This document shows positions 35,601 through 46,095 of a stretch of DNA of 64,000 nucleotides, piece by piece. A program made the position numbers and the translations under genes. The notes beneath the pieces are model-generated. The model saw only the letters and a list, made by a program, of their open reading frames with translations. It made no database searches and was not told the DNA's origin. Source of the DNA: Gymnopilus junonius (lineage: Eukaryota; Basidiomycota; Agaricomycetes; Agaricales; Galerinaceae); the NCBI GenBank assembly GCA_015501075.1, contig JADNYJ010000057.1:162176-226175 (forward strand), given 5' to 3'. Every line of letters starts with the position of its first letter. The first letter of the stretch is position 1.

Positions 35601-36712
35601 GATGGAACGGATTGCGTCTGCAAATTAATCAAATCCCTTTATGGATTGAAGCAAGCCGGAAATGTGTGGAACCATGAACTCGACTCCGTACTCACAAAAT
35701 TAGGATTCTCGCAGCTAAAAACAGACTACTGCTGCTATATTAGGCAAAATGGAGAAGAATTCATGATTCTATTAATATGGGTCAATGATTTCATCACTAT
35801 CTCAACAATGGATGAAGAAAATGATTGGACGGAAAAGGATCTACAAGCACATTTTGACATCAAGTCACTCGGACAGCCGTCATTATTATTGGGAATCAAA
35901 ATACATCAAGGGGACCACATTATTATCCTCTCACAAACACATTTATTGATATCCTACTCAAGAATTTAAATTACAGGATGCCAACCCTGTAATGACACCC
36001 TTGATCCCCATGTTAAACTTGATGACAACACCAAATATGGAAATGTCAACAAGGAGGATGAAGAAACTTTGATCTCTCACAGATATGCAGTGCTTATTGG
36101 ATCATTGATGTACTTGGCACACAGAACATGACTGGATATTGCTTATTCAACTCACAAACTTGTGCAGTACACATCAAATCCAAAACCAAAACACTGGCAG
36201 CTGTAAAACAAATATTTCATTACCTCAAAGGTACCTGGAACCATGCTCTCATATTCAGAGGAGAAGAAGATCATTTATTAAATGATCAATTACACATCTA
36301 TTGTGATGCTGATTGGGCTGCCGACCTCGACAGAAAATCAATCAGCGGTTATGTAATTACTATGGCAGGGGGGCCATTGCCTGGAGCTCGAAAAAGCAAA
36401 ATACTGTTGCTCTTTCAACAGCTGAGGCAGAATATGTCTCCACCACTCATATTGCCAAACAAGTAATTTGGCATAGATCTTTATTTTCGGAGCTTGATTT
36501 ACCAATCCCGAGACCTCCACTATTTTTTCGACAATCAGGCAGCTATCTCAATTTCTCACCACCCAGAATTCCATGCGAGAACAAAGCATATTGACATATA
36601 TTATCATTTCTTACAAGATCTCATGGAAACCAGAATTATTGATGTAGTCTACATCAAAATGGATGAAAACCTCGTGGATATATTTACCAAAGCACTAACA
36701 TCAGGAAAATGA
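32640..36712 (+). pseudogene. Ty1/Copia retrotransposon gag-pol, inactivated by many frameshifts and stops
   Basis: The parts appear in Copia order across shifting frames. Gag: RALYRATAEEGFNMVDHVSN near 33000. CCHC knuckle: CYNCHKKGHLLKDC at about 33340. GAG-pre-integrase and integrase from about 33950, with TAPYSPLQNGVAERFNQTLL at about 34410. Reverse transcriptase at 35391-35969, with LRQFDVKGTYLHGN and SLYGLKQAGNVWN. The usual YVDD is altered to WVNDF. RNase H from about 36290: YCDADWAADLDRKSISGY and TAEAEYVSTT. The integrase-before-RT order separates Copia from Gypsy. I could not find matching LTRs. Many stops look like C-to-T or G-to-A changes. It cannot make a working polyprotein. Confidence 0.88.
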
Positions 36713-37001
36713 CTTTAAGGCCTGGGTTGATCCGAGAGTATCTCTGTGCCAGGCACATCTCTCAGGTAACTTCAGTTGCTCTGTGGTGCTCTAGGCTGCT
36801 CCTAGCTCAGTTTTCTTAACAGTAGATATTGTACTTTACAATTTACTTATAAATCTTATGGTATTCAACATTTAATATGCAAAGTAACATTTATTGTGCT
36901 ATAGAACATCATGTCTTACACAGAAAATCTATACTACTACTGAGCTACATACTAGGGATGTGAGAGGACAATGCTGATGCTGGAGGGAGGGAGGCAGTGA
37001 T
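36713..37001. other. Spacer between the Copia relic and the Plavaka fragment
   Basis: About 290 bp of AT-rich sequence; it may include a decayed Copia 3' LTR, but no upstream partner was found to confirm this. Confidence 0.4.
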
Positions 37002-38798
37002 TTACCATATAGTCTGATATGAGTATTTACTCTGCCAGTTATTCACCAAAAATTTATCTGCCTCATCTAAGACATTTGATGCTTTCCACTTACTAGTAGC
37101 TTCCCTAGGATGACCATCAAAAACTGGGAAAAGCATACAGCTTTGTCTGATTCTTGAAAGTGGAACAATTTCACCTGGATATCGCCCTTGACTGTCTGGT
37201 TTTCCCTTGGATATCTGATACATGCCATGAGTGTTGTTAGTGACAGCAGCTTGATGAGTATACCACTCGACATATGCAAGTGGACCCTTAGGCCAATTGG
37301 GAGGTGCTGGAATAGGTGCACCAGGTGCAGGAAGGATGCTTGGAAGAGAAAAGATCACTTTAACATAACCAATTCTTGTGCCTGATAATAAAGCACTTAG
37401 AAACTTAAAAGACTGTAAATGTTGTACTTACCAGCCAATCCTGTTGATTCAGCTGCATCACCAGAAATCACAACTACTGTATCAAATCATCCATGAGGAT
37501 GCATTTTGGATTTGGGTATAGCCTTTACAATATCTCATTCCTCCTCATTGTCTTGCAAAGAAACTGGTTAGAAGCAAAACATCTTATAGACATCAAGGTG
37601 AGTAAAAGACAAGGAGGTGATGTCTAAGTGTTGGGTTGTAAACCAAGAATTCTGGAAAGTACTGAGATATTTCTTCAAATGGAAGCTAAAGTGAGGAGCT
37701 GAATGGGAATTTTCAATGAGGGAGATTGAATGATTGGGATAGTTGGGAAACTTGGCAATGGCTTTGAGTGGACGGGTAACAGGAAGAGACTGGAGTGGAT
37801 GGGTTACAGAAGGAGATTGAGTTGACTCTGAAGAACTTGGACCAGAGGCCTCAGAACTTGTTTCTGCCTTTTGTAAGGCTAAAAGTGTATTGAAGTATAT
37901 TATCTTCTCTTGTCAAGAGAGCCAATGTATCATCTGTGGGAATTCATCACATTGATTAGTTGCCCTCCAGCCATGCTTTGCAAAATCAATGTGAAGCTGT
38001 TCAAACATTTCTGTGTTGTAGTTGTCTGTCATGCCGAAGTACTGAATGCTCTCGACATAGTGGAGAAGAGAATGGAACTTGGGAAGATTGAGATGTTCTC
38101 GACACCTGATTTTGACAAAATATTCCTTATGTTTGTGAAATTCTTTGAGGGCATCCTTCATGTAGCCTAAGGTTTCATTGTTGTGTGCCATGTACTGTGC
38201 AAGGTAGATGAAATTAAGAAGACCCTTTATGGCTTTGATCCCTGAAGGTGCCATGATACTGACTAGACAACCTAGAAGAATCTTCACCATATTTTTATGC
38301 TCAGCACCCAAAATCTGAGAAAGGTTGGAGATGCCATTTTTAAAATGTCAAAGACTGATGCCCAATGGAAGAGACTGTATCCTCTGGTCCAGCACCTTTT
38401 TGCCAACAATGTGCTGGCACCAGCCAATGAGATGTTTGAATACCCCCTGGTAAAGCTGATGAAGAATGTCCAGTGTAATACACTTGTGAATGTCGGTGTA
38501 TGGAAAGTCCTGCCAGAATGGTGTATAGATGCCACCAGCAACATCATGAGCCATGCATTCCTTGTGGAATTCCTTTGGTGATTTATCCTTGGGTAATTTA
38601 TCTGAGTCCGCTTTTTTCTTTGCTTCAGCAATTATTGTTTCCATCCATGGCTTAGTACATAGTGGCAACTGCTTGAAGTTCTGAAGATTTTCAGTGGGGC
38701 ATTGACACTTAGGACAAGTGCCATATTTTGTGCAGGTAACAAGGCACTGTTCTGGGTAGTCAGCCATGTAGCAGGCAAGGATTGGATATACATGATGG
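37002..38798 (-). pseudogene. Plavaka-type DNA transposase, C-terminal half only
   Basis: Plavaka elements are CACTA-related cut-and-paste transposons common in Agaricomycetes. On the minus strand the recognisable protein begins at about 38791 with VYPILACYMADYPEQC, then the zinc-like CTKYGTCPKCQCP and DILHQLYQGVFKHL. After a frame change come KFHSLLHYVESIQYFG and NYNTEMFEQLHIDFAKHGWRATNQ, the strongest family signature. GPLAYVEWYT lies near 37270. Between 37360 and 37910 only broken pieces remain. The N-terminal half is missing here: upstream of 38791 the frame meets a stop within a few codons and similarity ends. A matching N-terminal half lies at 59391-60492 on the other strand. Confidence 0.82.
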
Positions 38799-39488
38799 TG
38801 TTAGAAGTAGTGATCAAACACTTCTAACAATGTTCTATAAACATTAGAATAGCTTTAGAATAGACTTAGAATTAGTTTCACTTCATTTGGACACTTGTAG
38901 TTTACTAAGTTTCTGCTTTTGGTCGCGTTTTCTCTAGTATTTGCGAATTACTCGGCGTAGAGTTAGAATTTCGGAAAACGGATTTGAGATCTGAAATCAG
39001 GTCGAAAATCCGGTTCTAGTGATATAGCATACATGGCATTTAAAGTACGTTTGTGTTTTGACATTTTCGAATTGTCCACATTTTGGGTGTTTTGTCACGC
39101 CTCACAGTTTTTGGGCACATAGCTACATTAGATACTATGTTTTCTACTATGTCAAGCGAAAGCAAGACACTACAATTTGAATTGAACAAGTTATAAGCAT
39201 TTTGAGTTATACTCTGTGATTCTCAGTGATTGCTGTACTTGAGCATACTAGTTCCGAGTCCGATTTATTGACTTGGTCTTTTACCTGATTTCGATGTAAC
39301 GCTATTTGAGCCGGCATTGTCCAGAGACAAACAAGGACAATCACTGACCTTGCTTTCATGCATGTAACACTATTCCATTCCATCCAAACATGAGCAAGCC
39401 TCGAGCTCGACAAGTCGAGCTTATTGTTGATGCCTGTTTGATATACTATTTCACGTTCAAAAAATACAGCTATGCCACTCTCACAAAT
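38799..39488. other. AT-rich spacer with an AGCTCGAC/GTCGAGCT palindrome
   Basis: No gene supported. At 39404-39421 lies an 18 base near-palindrome AGCTCGAC-AA-GTCGAGCT that recurs in the minisatellite at 45884-46042. The open frame on the minus strand between 39207 and 39743 overlaps the inverted repeat and shows no motifs. Confidence 0.45.
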
Positions 39489-39837
39489 GTTCGGTGCATA
39501 GCAAGTTGAAATTTTTGAACAAAGTTCAACCCCAGTGATATTAATGTGTGTTCTCCTAAAGATATGTAAAATAGTGCAATGCGGCCGAGATGTTTGACGG
39601 TCCATGCTTCTGTTGCTGTTTTTGTCTCTTTCATTTAATTCCTTTTTTTTTTCACATAGCCGTAGGCTATGTAAAGAAACAGTATATAATTGAGAGGACA
39701 ACAACAACATCGGAGTGTGCTTTGTCACACTTCTGGGCTGCATTGCACTATTTTACATATCTTTAGTTCACACATCTTAATATCACTGCCCGGTGGGTTG
39801 AACTTAGTTCAAAAATTTCAACTTGCCATGCACCAAC
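39489..39837. repeat. Foldback repeat: two inverted arms of about 100 bp with a 148 bp spacer
   Basis: Left arm 39489-39586 and right arm 39735-39837 are inverted copies. Shared blocks in order are GGTGCAT, GCAAGTTGAAATTTTTGAAC, AAGTTCAACCC, CAGTGATATTAA and AAAGATATGTAAAATAGTGC, with a few small gaps and changes. The spacer (39587-39734) has a T tract and AGCCGTAGGCT. It is non-coding. Likely a foldback element or a MITE; I could not define a target duplication. Confidence 0.8.
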
Positions 39838-39879
39838 AACGGCAGTAAAACAATTGACTACATAGTATCAAGGTAGAAT

Positions 39880-41500
39880 TTGCAAGTATTTGTCCGGTCC
39901 AGAGTAGCCACTTATATAGACATATGGTCATTGAAACAACTGCATTCACTGCCTCCTCACTCAGTCCAAGTCTTTCTCGGTGTGGCTGATGTTATCGACT
40001 TCGATGACTTGTCCGCTTTCATCTACTTGCATTTTGCTGAGCTTCATCCTCGTGACACCGAGTTCCTCATCTGCATAGCCAACATGATGTTTGATGGTGC
40101 AAATGGGCTGGGCTGTATGTATCTGAGTGTTTTGGAGGCGTTGCATTATGGCTTGCTAAAAATCTCTTTAGAAAGGTCTATGCTTATGAACCCATTGACT
40201 TGCCTGGGTGAAACTCCCATCCAAGATCGTGAGGCTCAGAGAATCATGGTCGATTTGTACTTCTCTCCTCATAGGGGCACTAGGATGATGGAAACTTGTA
40301 CCTCAACGATGTCGCCTACTTGGACCTTAATCGGTTTTGCGCATGTGAACCTGCACCTCGATAGGTAAATGGCCACATCATTACCTGACTCATTATTTGT
40401 TGACTCACTTTGTGTCTCCAGCATAATTGGTTGTCATTTCATAATACTGGACGATGTTATCTTCAATATGCGCCAAAGTTCTTCCCACAGCAGCTGCTAG
40501 ATAGCCTTTCAGATCCACGTTGGGTGAAAAGGGATATTCTTGAGCTGATGGAGCCTGCTTTATGGGTGTGAAGTATCAGTTGGAAACTTCAATCATTGGT
40601 TGGTCCATGTAGCTCCCAACGATGCTGCACTGCTCAAGATTGTTGTGGCTGACAGATCTCCCAAGAAACGCATGTAGTTCAAGTGCATTGGTTACAGCTT
40701 TCGCAAAAGTTGGTGTGTGGAATCCAACAAGAGTTACACTTTGTCGGAGAAACTGTGCATGTGTACTGTTCATGCTGGTGTTTTTTAGTAAGTTTGAATT
40801 TGCCTCTTATTCTCATATGTTGATGCATACCTGACTTTCTCTTCGAAAGGAGGGAGGTCCTTCTTGGCAACTATGCCTTGGATGGCCACAACAACTTCCT
40901 CCTTGTTGGATCGATCCTCAATGCCCCCGGGCCCTTGCTGAATGAGTCGCCATGCCGCAGGCACACCACAGTGCAGAGGCTCATACTTGGTTGCCCAGTT
41001 AGGTTCCTTCGAGTCAACACATCAGCCTGTGAGTTCAATCTTGGTGAATAAGTGGGTCACTTACATTCATCATTTCAGAAAGGTGTAGCATGGCATATGG
41101 GTTATCTATGCGCTCTTGCGCCAGTCGTTCCAACACTTGTCCTAAGCTGTGTTAGCAGGACCCATGGCTGGTGCTATAACACTCACCGACTCTCCCTGTG
41201 TCATAAGCTGCATCCATCGCGGGCGATGATAGGAACAGGGATATTCGCAAGGGCACTCAAATGTGTTGGGTTGTTGGGATATCTCGTGCGATTGCGCCTT
41301 ATAATTTACCTGTGTTCTTGACTGTTAAACGTTTGTCCTCCTTGATCTGTCATCTTGCTTCGACCTCTGTAATGCTGCCTACTTTGGATGGTGGCTTTCT
41401 GCATTAAAAAGCAGCATTGAATTCGTCTTCATGTCCGTGGCCTGCCAGCTCTCCTATGTGCCTTCTTCTGCCATTGTTTCTATGCTACTGACGTTTGCCT
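39880..41500 (+). pseudogene. Unrecognised gene remnant with broken frames
   Basis: Protein-like segments appear in more than one frame: VFLGVADVIDFDDLSAFIYL and FAELHPRDTEFL at 39960-40070, and after an acceptor near 40420 a segment with FPQQLLDSLSDPRWVKRDIL at about 40475-40540. They are interrupted by stops and no consistent exon chain could be drawn. The codon composition is more protein-like than the flanks. I do not recognise a domain; it may be the eroded 5' neighbour of the next gene or an unrelated relic. Confidence 0.35.
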
Positions 41501-41921
41501 TCTCAGAATGAATCGCAGACCTGGGTGTCACACTTCACTGCCTATGGGCCTCCTCTGCACTCTTCGTCGGCTGCTTTCCTCTATTTCCTGTTGATTTATC
41601 TTATTTTCATATTTTCTTCTTTCTTTCCTTCCTCTCTGTCTTCCTGGTGTGCTAAATCATTGTTTTGCATGCAGTGGTATTCACTCGAGAGTCCTGACCA
41701 TAGGATTCACCATATCTACTGTGCCTGGTTCTTCTCTTGTGGATTTGCACATAGTCAACCTGGTGTCTTGTTTAATTATCCCAGGTCATCAAAGGTGCTT
41801 CGCCGCGGACACATTTCCAATGTTCATCACTGTGGATTACAATTCTGAATTGTATATAAAGTCACACATTTTGTTCAGTCATATTCAACCCACATTTTCT
41901 GTACACACACTGCATGCTGAT

Positions 41922-44900
41922 ATGTCATCTCTTGCCTCAAACACCAAGTACCTCTCCATTTTTTCAAACCTGGTGCCATTTTCTTATATGTTGTTGACAG
42001 CACCAGCACTCATGAGCCTGCCACGAAGAAGCGGGGCCATCCTGCATGCGCATCTACATCCTCTGTGTGAGTACCGCCGTCATGTGCACTCAACCCTCCT
42101 TAACATTTGGCATGCAGTGAGGTTGTCGAGGTCACCAAAGTAGTTCCGAAAGCTCAAGAAAGTCCCAAGAAGTGTGCCCGCTCCTTGATGATTCTTCTGA
42201 TTTGTAAGTTCCTTGCTTTATCCTTCTGCTATTGTGTTTCACTTCATAGTCTCATTTCCTTTTCTTTCCTCTCTTATTTTTGCAGTGAAGTTGTCAAATC
42301 TGCCAATGCTAGCAAGCCTTGCCCAGGCTCCCCTGCTTATGCCCTCCAAGGGCCCATCACTGTTATGTGAGTACCCTATTATCTACTCTTCGGAATCTGC
42401 AGGTTTTGAACATGCGTTATAGCACAAAGACTGCTGCTGTAAAATCGGTGGCCTGCAAGCTCAGCTTTGGCGATATTTTGTTTGTATTTCTCCCCTTGTT
42501 TCTTGCTTTTGATTTTTCACTTATTGTTGGTTCCGTTTGTCTTATCCCAAGACCATCCAAGGACGAACTCAACATGACTGAAATGTCAGCAGTGGCCGAA
42601 AAAAGGATGTAAGTTCTTTTGATACCTTGCATTTTTCATATACATGTCTGATTTTTTTTTTTTTTTGGGGGGGGGGCTAGTCAGAAGCCTTCTCAAAAGG
42701 CTAAGGATGCTGCCGAGACTGAAAACGCGTTGGTTGAGAAGTATATATATATATTTTTTTCTTCTGGTATGGCGTTTAAATCTTATTTTGCTGTTTGCAG
42801 CTCCGATGTCGCTCCTCGCCCGTGCCTGTGCCGCAAGACCAAAGACCAAGGCCCTTCGAAAGATGTTGCTATCAAAGAGAGTGTACAGTCTTCCAGCGCT
42901 GCCCCGCTGTATGTGGTATCTAGCGACAAAGACTTGCTGCTTGGTATACTCACTAAAGCTGTTACTGCTGGTCTTGCTCGTGTGGAAGATGCTGCTGAGA
43001 CCAAAAATGCATTGTTTGAAATGTTTGTTTTTTAGTTTTTTTAGTTTTTTCTTCTTCTGGTATGGCATTAAAATCTTATTTGCAGCTCCGATGTCGCTCC
43101 TCGCCCGTGCCTGTGCCGCAAGACCAAAGACCAAGGCCCTTCGAAAGATGTTGCTATCAAAGAGAGTGTACAGTCTTCCAGCACTGCCCCGCTGTATGTG
43201 GTATCTAGCGATGAAGACTTGCTGCTTGGTATACTCACTAAAGCTGTTACTGCTGGTCTTGCTCGTGTGGAAGATGCTGCTGAGACCAAAAATGCATTGT
43301 TTGAAATGTTTGTTTTTTAGTTTTTTTAGTTTTTTCTTCTTCTGGTATGGCATTAAAATCTTATTTGCAGCTCCGATGTCGCTCCTCGCCCGCGCCCACG
43401 CCCCAAGACCAAAGACCAAGGCCCTTCGAAAGATGTTGCTATCAAAGAGAGTGTACAGTCTTCCAGCGCTGCCCCGCTGTATGTGGTATCTAGTGACGAA
43501 GACTTGCCGCTTGGTATACTCACTAAAGCTGTTACTGCTGGTCTTGCTCATGTGGAAGATGCTGCTGAGACCAAAAATGCATTGTTTGAAATGTTTGTTT
43601 TTTAGTTTTTTTAGTTTTTTCTTCTTCTGGTATGGCATTAAAATCTTATTTGCAGCTCCGATGTCACTCCTCGCCCGCGCCCGCGCCCCAAGACCAAAGA
43701 CCAAGGCCCTTCGAACTTGCCACTTGCTGGTGTGGAAGATTCTCGTGCTCCTGTTTCTGACAGTGCCTCGAACCAATCCGAGTAAGTCTGTTCTTTTTCT
43801 TCTGTATGGGAGCAGCGTTTGATCAATATTTTCTAGGTTGCACAGCGATTCCGAGCTCTCTGACACTCCGCCGTCAGGAAAACTTATGTCTGATGCTAAC
43901 AAAGCTTCGAAAGAGTGGTCCCCTGATGCGGCAAAAAAACCCCAAGATGTCGAATATCATTCTGAGGAGTGAGTTACAGCTGTTAAATATTCAATGCATG
44001 GAGGCTAAAGGGTCTTTCAGTTCAGCTCTTTATGAACCACAGTCTGTCAAGGTCAAGACTGAACCTGGTACTGCACCTGAGGAGGGTCTGTGTTTCAGCT
44101 GTATTTTTAAGCATGGGTCTGATACCCCGCCTGTCAGCGATACAATTTTGAGGTATCACATTACTCTCTTTCCATCATAGTCAGCTGGCGCTCACGTCTT
44201 GCCCTGAAGATCTCCTAAGGTGGATACCCCAGCTACTGCTGCTGGAACTCATAGCAGAAACAAAGAAGACAGGTAAGTTTGCTTTTGCATAAGCAATGTT
44301 GGCACAACACTGATGATACTTTCCTCAGCTCTTCCGATGGATCTGAGACAGATGAATCTGAGTCTGCTTCGGATAGCAGTGAAGTCGAGGCTTCAAGTGT
44401 TGAGCTTGCTGCGTTACATGAGCTGTATCCAGATTTGCCTAAGTTAAAGTACGCCTACACGCCTTTCTTTTTTCTTTGTCATATTCAATTATGTTTTATT
44501 TTGTCCTGCAGAACGTTCGCCATCTTGAAACCTTATCACCGTCTCCAACAAGCCATGGGTGATGAAAGCGATGGCTGGCTCCTTTCTTATGATGCCATCC
44601 TTGCATCCGTGGACAAGGATGCCCATGCTCGGTATACTTTTTTTCTTTCTTTTTGCTCCATTCCTTGACCTTGTATAAATATCCTGCTTTGTCTAGCCTT
44701 CTGCACCATGCACAGAACTTTGTTTCGCATAGTTTTTATGCCAATCTGGTGCACGCTGACATGAACTTCTTCCGCATCGACAAGAGTCGCATAGTACATC
44801 GACAGTCTGGAGCCAATGCTGTCTTTGTTATCCCTGGTGCAGTGGCGGAGTGTCACCTTCAATCGGGTGCCAAACATGGCTTTGGAGATGGATACCAACT

Positions 44901-45501
44901 CAAGAAGTTGTTGCTCTACCCCTTCGACAAGAATCATGATCGTACCATTTCTTTCCTTGGCTCCATTGCCAACTTTGATGAAGTTTCAACCCAATGGGTT
45001 GACTCTTCATTGATGTTCTCTATGAGAAAAGATGGTTCCAACACCACCGGTAAATACTTTGTGTTGTTGATGTCTCCTGGTTGATTATTATTATTATTAT
45101 TATTTTTGTTATAGGCTCTAGCCCAGTCAAGAAATCTTCCTTCTTTGTTTCTTTGGCGGCCACTACCACCTCAGCCGTGTGCTACCCTGGATCGCTTGCA
45201 TTCTCTGACAATGGTTAGTTAAATTGTTGGCTTAAGTTTTACTTGGTTCTCATTTACTCGTTTAGTTCCTATCTATGATGGCCGCAAGGGGCCCTTCAAG
45301 TTCAGAGCCGATGATTTCAACAATATCAAAAAGCTGCCCCTATGGTGCAATGGCAAACAGGACTTGCCACCCTTTGTGATCGTGGCTGTCGGTTTTACGT
45401 TCAACACTTACAATATTCTTGTGAACGATACCTCGGGCTCCTTCAATATTATGTTCGCAATCTATTTGGGGTTCGCAAAAGAGAAGACCTTTGTAGGTTA
45501 G
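41922..45501 (+). CDS. Low-complexity multi-exon gene with tandem duplicated exons; function unknown
   Basis: Starts MSSLASNT at 41922. Many short exons follow, several beginning with a Ser-Asp/Glu-Val motif (SEVVEVTK, SEVVKSAN, SSDVAPRP, SDSSEVEASS), rich in Ser, Lys and Pro. Three copies of one 74-codon exon lie in the array at 42801-43655. From about 44510 a more globular part appears: RTFAILKPYHRLQQAMGDES, YANLVHADMNFFR, QSGANAVFVIPGAVAEC, DKNHDRTISFLGSI, then VPIYDGRKGPFKF, KKLPLWCNG and VIVAVGFTFNTYN, ending in a stop at 45499-45501. The introns have ordinary GT-AG ends. I know no function for this. The layout (disordered, repeat-rich N part, compact C part) resembles uncharacterised multicopy Agaricomycete proteins, but this is an impression only. 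Confidence 0.55.
42801..43716. repeat. 285 bp tandem array: each unit holds one exon plus one intron
   Basis: Units start at CTCCGATGTC at 42801, 43086, 43371 and 43656, exactly 285 bp apart; the fourth is partial and ends near 43716. Each full unit carries a 222 bp exon followed by a 63 bp intron with T-rich tract and TTTGCAG. Units differ by only a few bases (for example GACAAAGAC versus GATGAAGAC), so the array is young. The unit length is divisible by three, so extra copies keep the frame whether or not the introns are removed. Confidence 0.9.
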
Positions 45502-45883
45502 ATATCTTGCTGCTGTGATATGCATCATACTTGTATTGCCCCTCATATCTTGATGGACCTTTCTGTCATTACTAAAAATCATGTACTTGCTGTCTGAATA
45601 AATTTTGTGTGCTTGCGAAAGTAAACATGGTGTGACCATGGCCTGAAGCGAAGATAATGTACATGTTTTACCAAGTGACTCCAACAAGCAAGGTTTAAAG
45701 AGGATATCAGGAGGGGCAAAGCAACATTGGGCTCAAAAGCAATTTCTTAAATCTAGTGCTTATTGCATACCGAGTATACATGCTGGACTTACACAGACAA
45801 AATAAACTAACATGAACCTGGATCAGTTGAGTTGTTTTGTGATGAACAGAGGCACGAACCTCGGCAATTGAGGCTGTCAGATT
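45502..45883. other. Spacer before the minisatellite
   Basis: 3' flank of the low-complexity gene. Open frames on the minus strand here (45340-45687, 45707-45988) have no motifs; the second merely reads into the 46 bp repeats. Confidence 0.45.
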
Positions 45884-46042
45884 GTAACAGAGACAAATAC
45901 CGAGCTTGACAAGTCGGGCTGATGGGAATGCAACAGAGACAAACACCAAGCTCAACAAGTCGAGCTGATGGGAGTGCAACAGAGACAAACATCAAGCTCG
46001 ACAAGTCGAGCTGATGGGATTGCAACAGATACAAACAGCAAC
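45884..46042. repeat. 46 bp minisatellite, three full units plus a partial
   Basis: Units start at 45884, 45930, 45976 and 46022. Each reads like GCAACAGAGACAAAC...AAGCTCGACAAGTCGAGCTGATGGGA and has an AGCT-type near-palindrome at its centre. Sequence differences between units are few. It lies just upstream of the JmjC-like gene and may affect its promoter. Confidence 0.85.
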
Positions 46043-46095
46043 ACGTAGACCCCGATTCCTCATTTTGCTATGAGTTTTCTTTCCATTTCAGTGGG

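Noticed and set aside
39207..39743. 178-codon minus-strand gene
   Set aside because: The frame runs through the arm and spacer of the inverted repeat and has no recognisable feature.
42586..43902. 438-codon minus-strand open frame called as a protein gene
   Set aside because: It is the reverse of the plus-strand exon+intron array. Its repeated K-rich part corresponds to T-rich intron sequence and there are no independent splice or start signals.
45884..46042. CRISPR-like repeat array
   Set aside because: Direct head-to-tail 46 bp units with no spacers, in a eukaryotic genome; it is a minisatellite.
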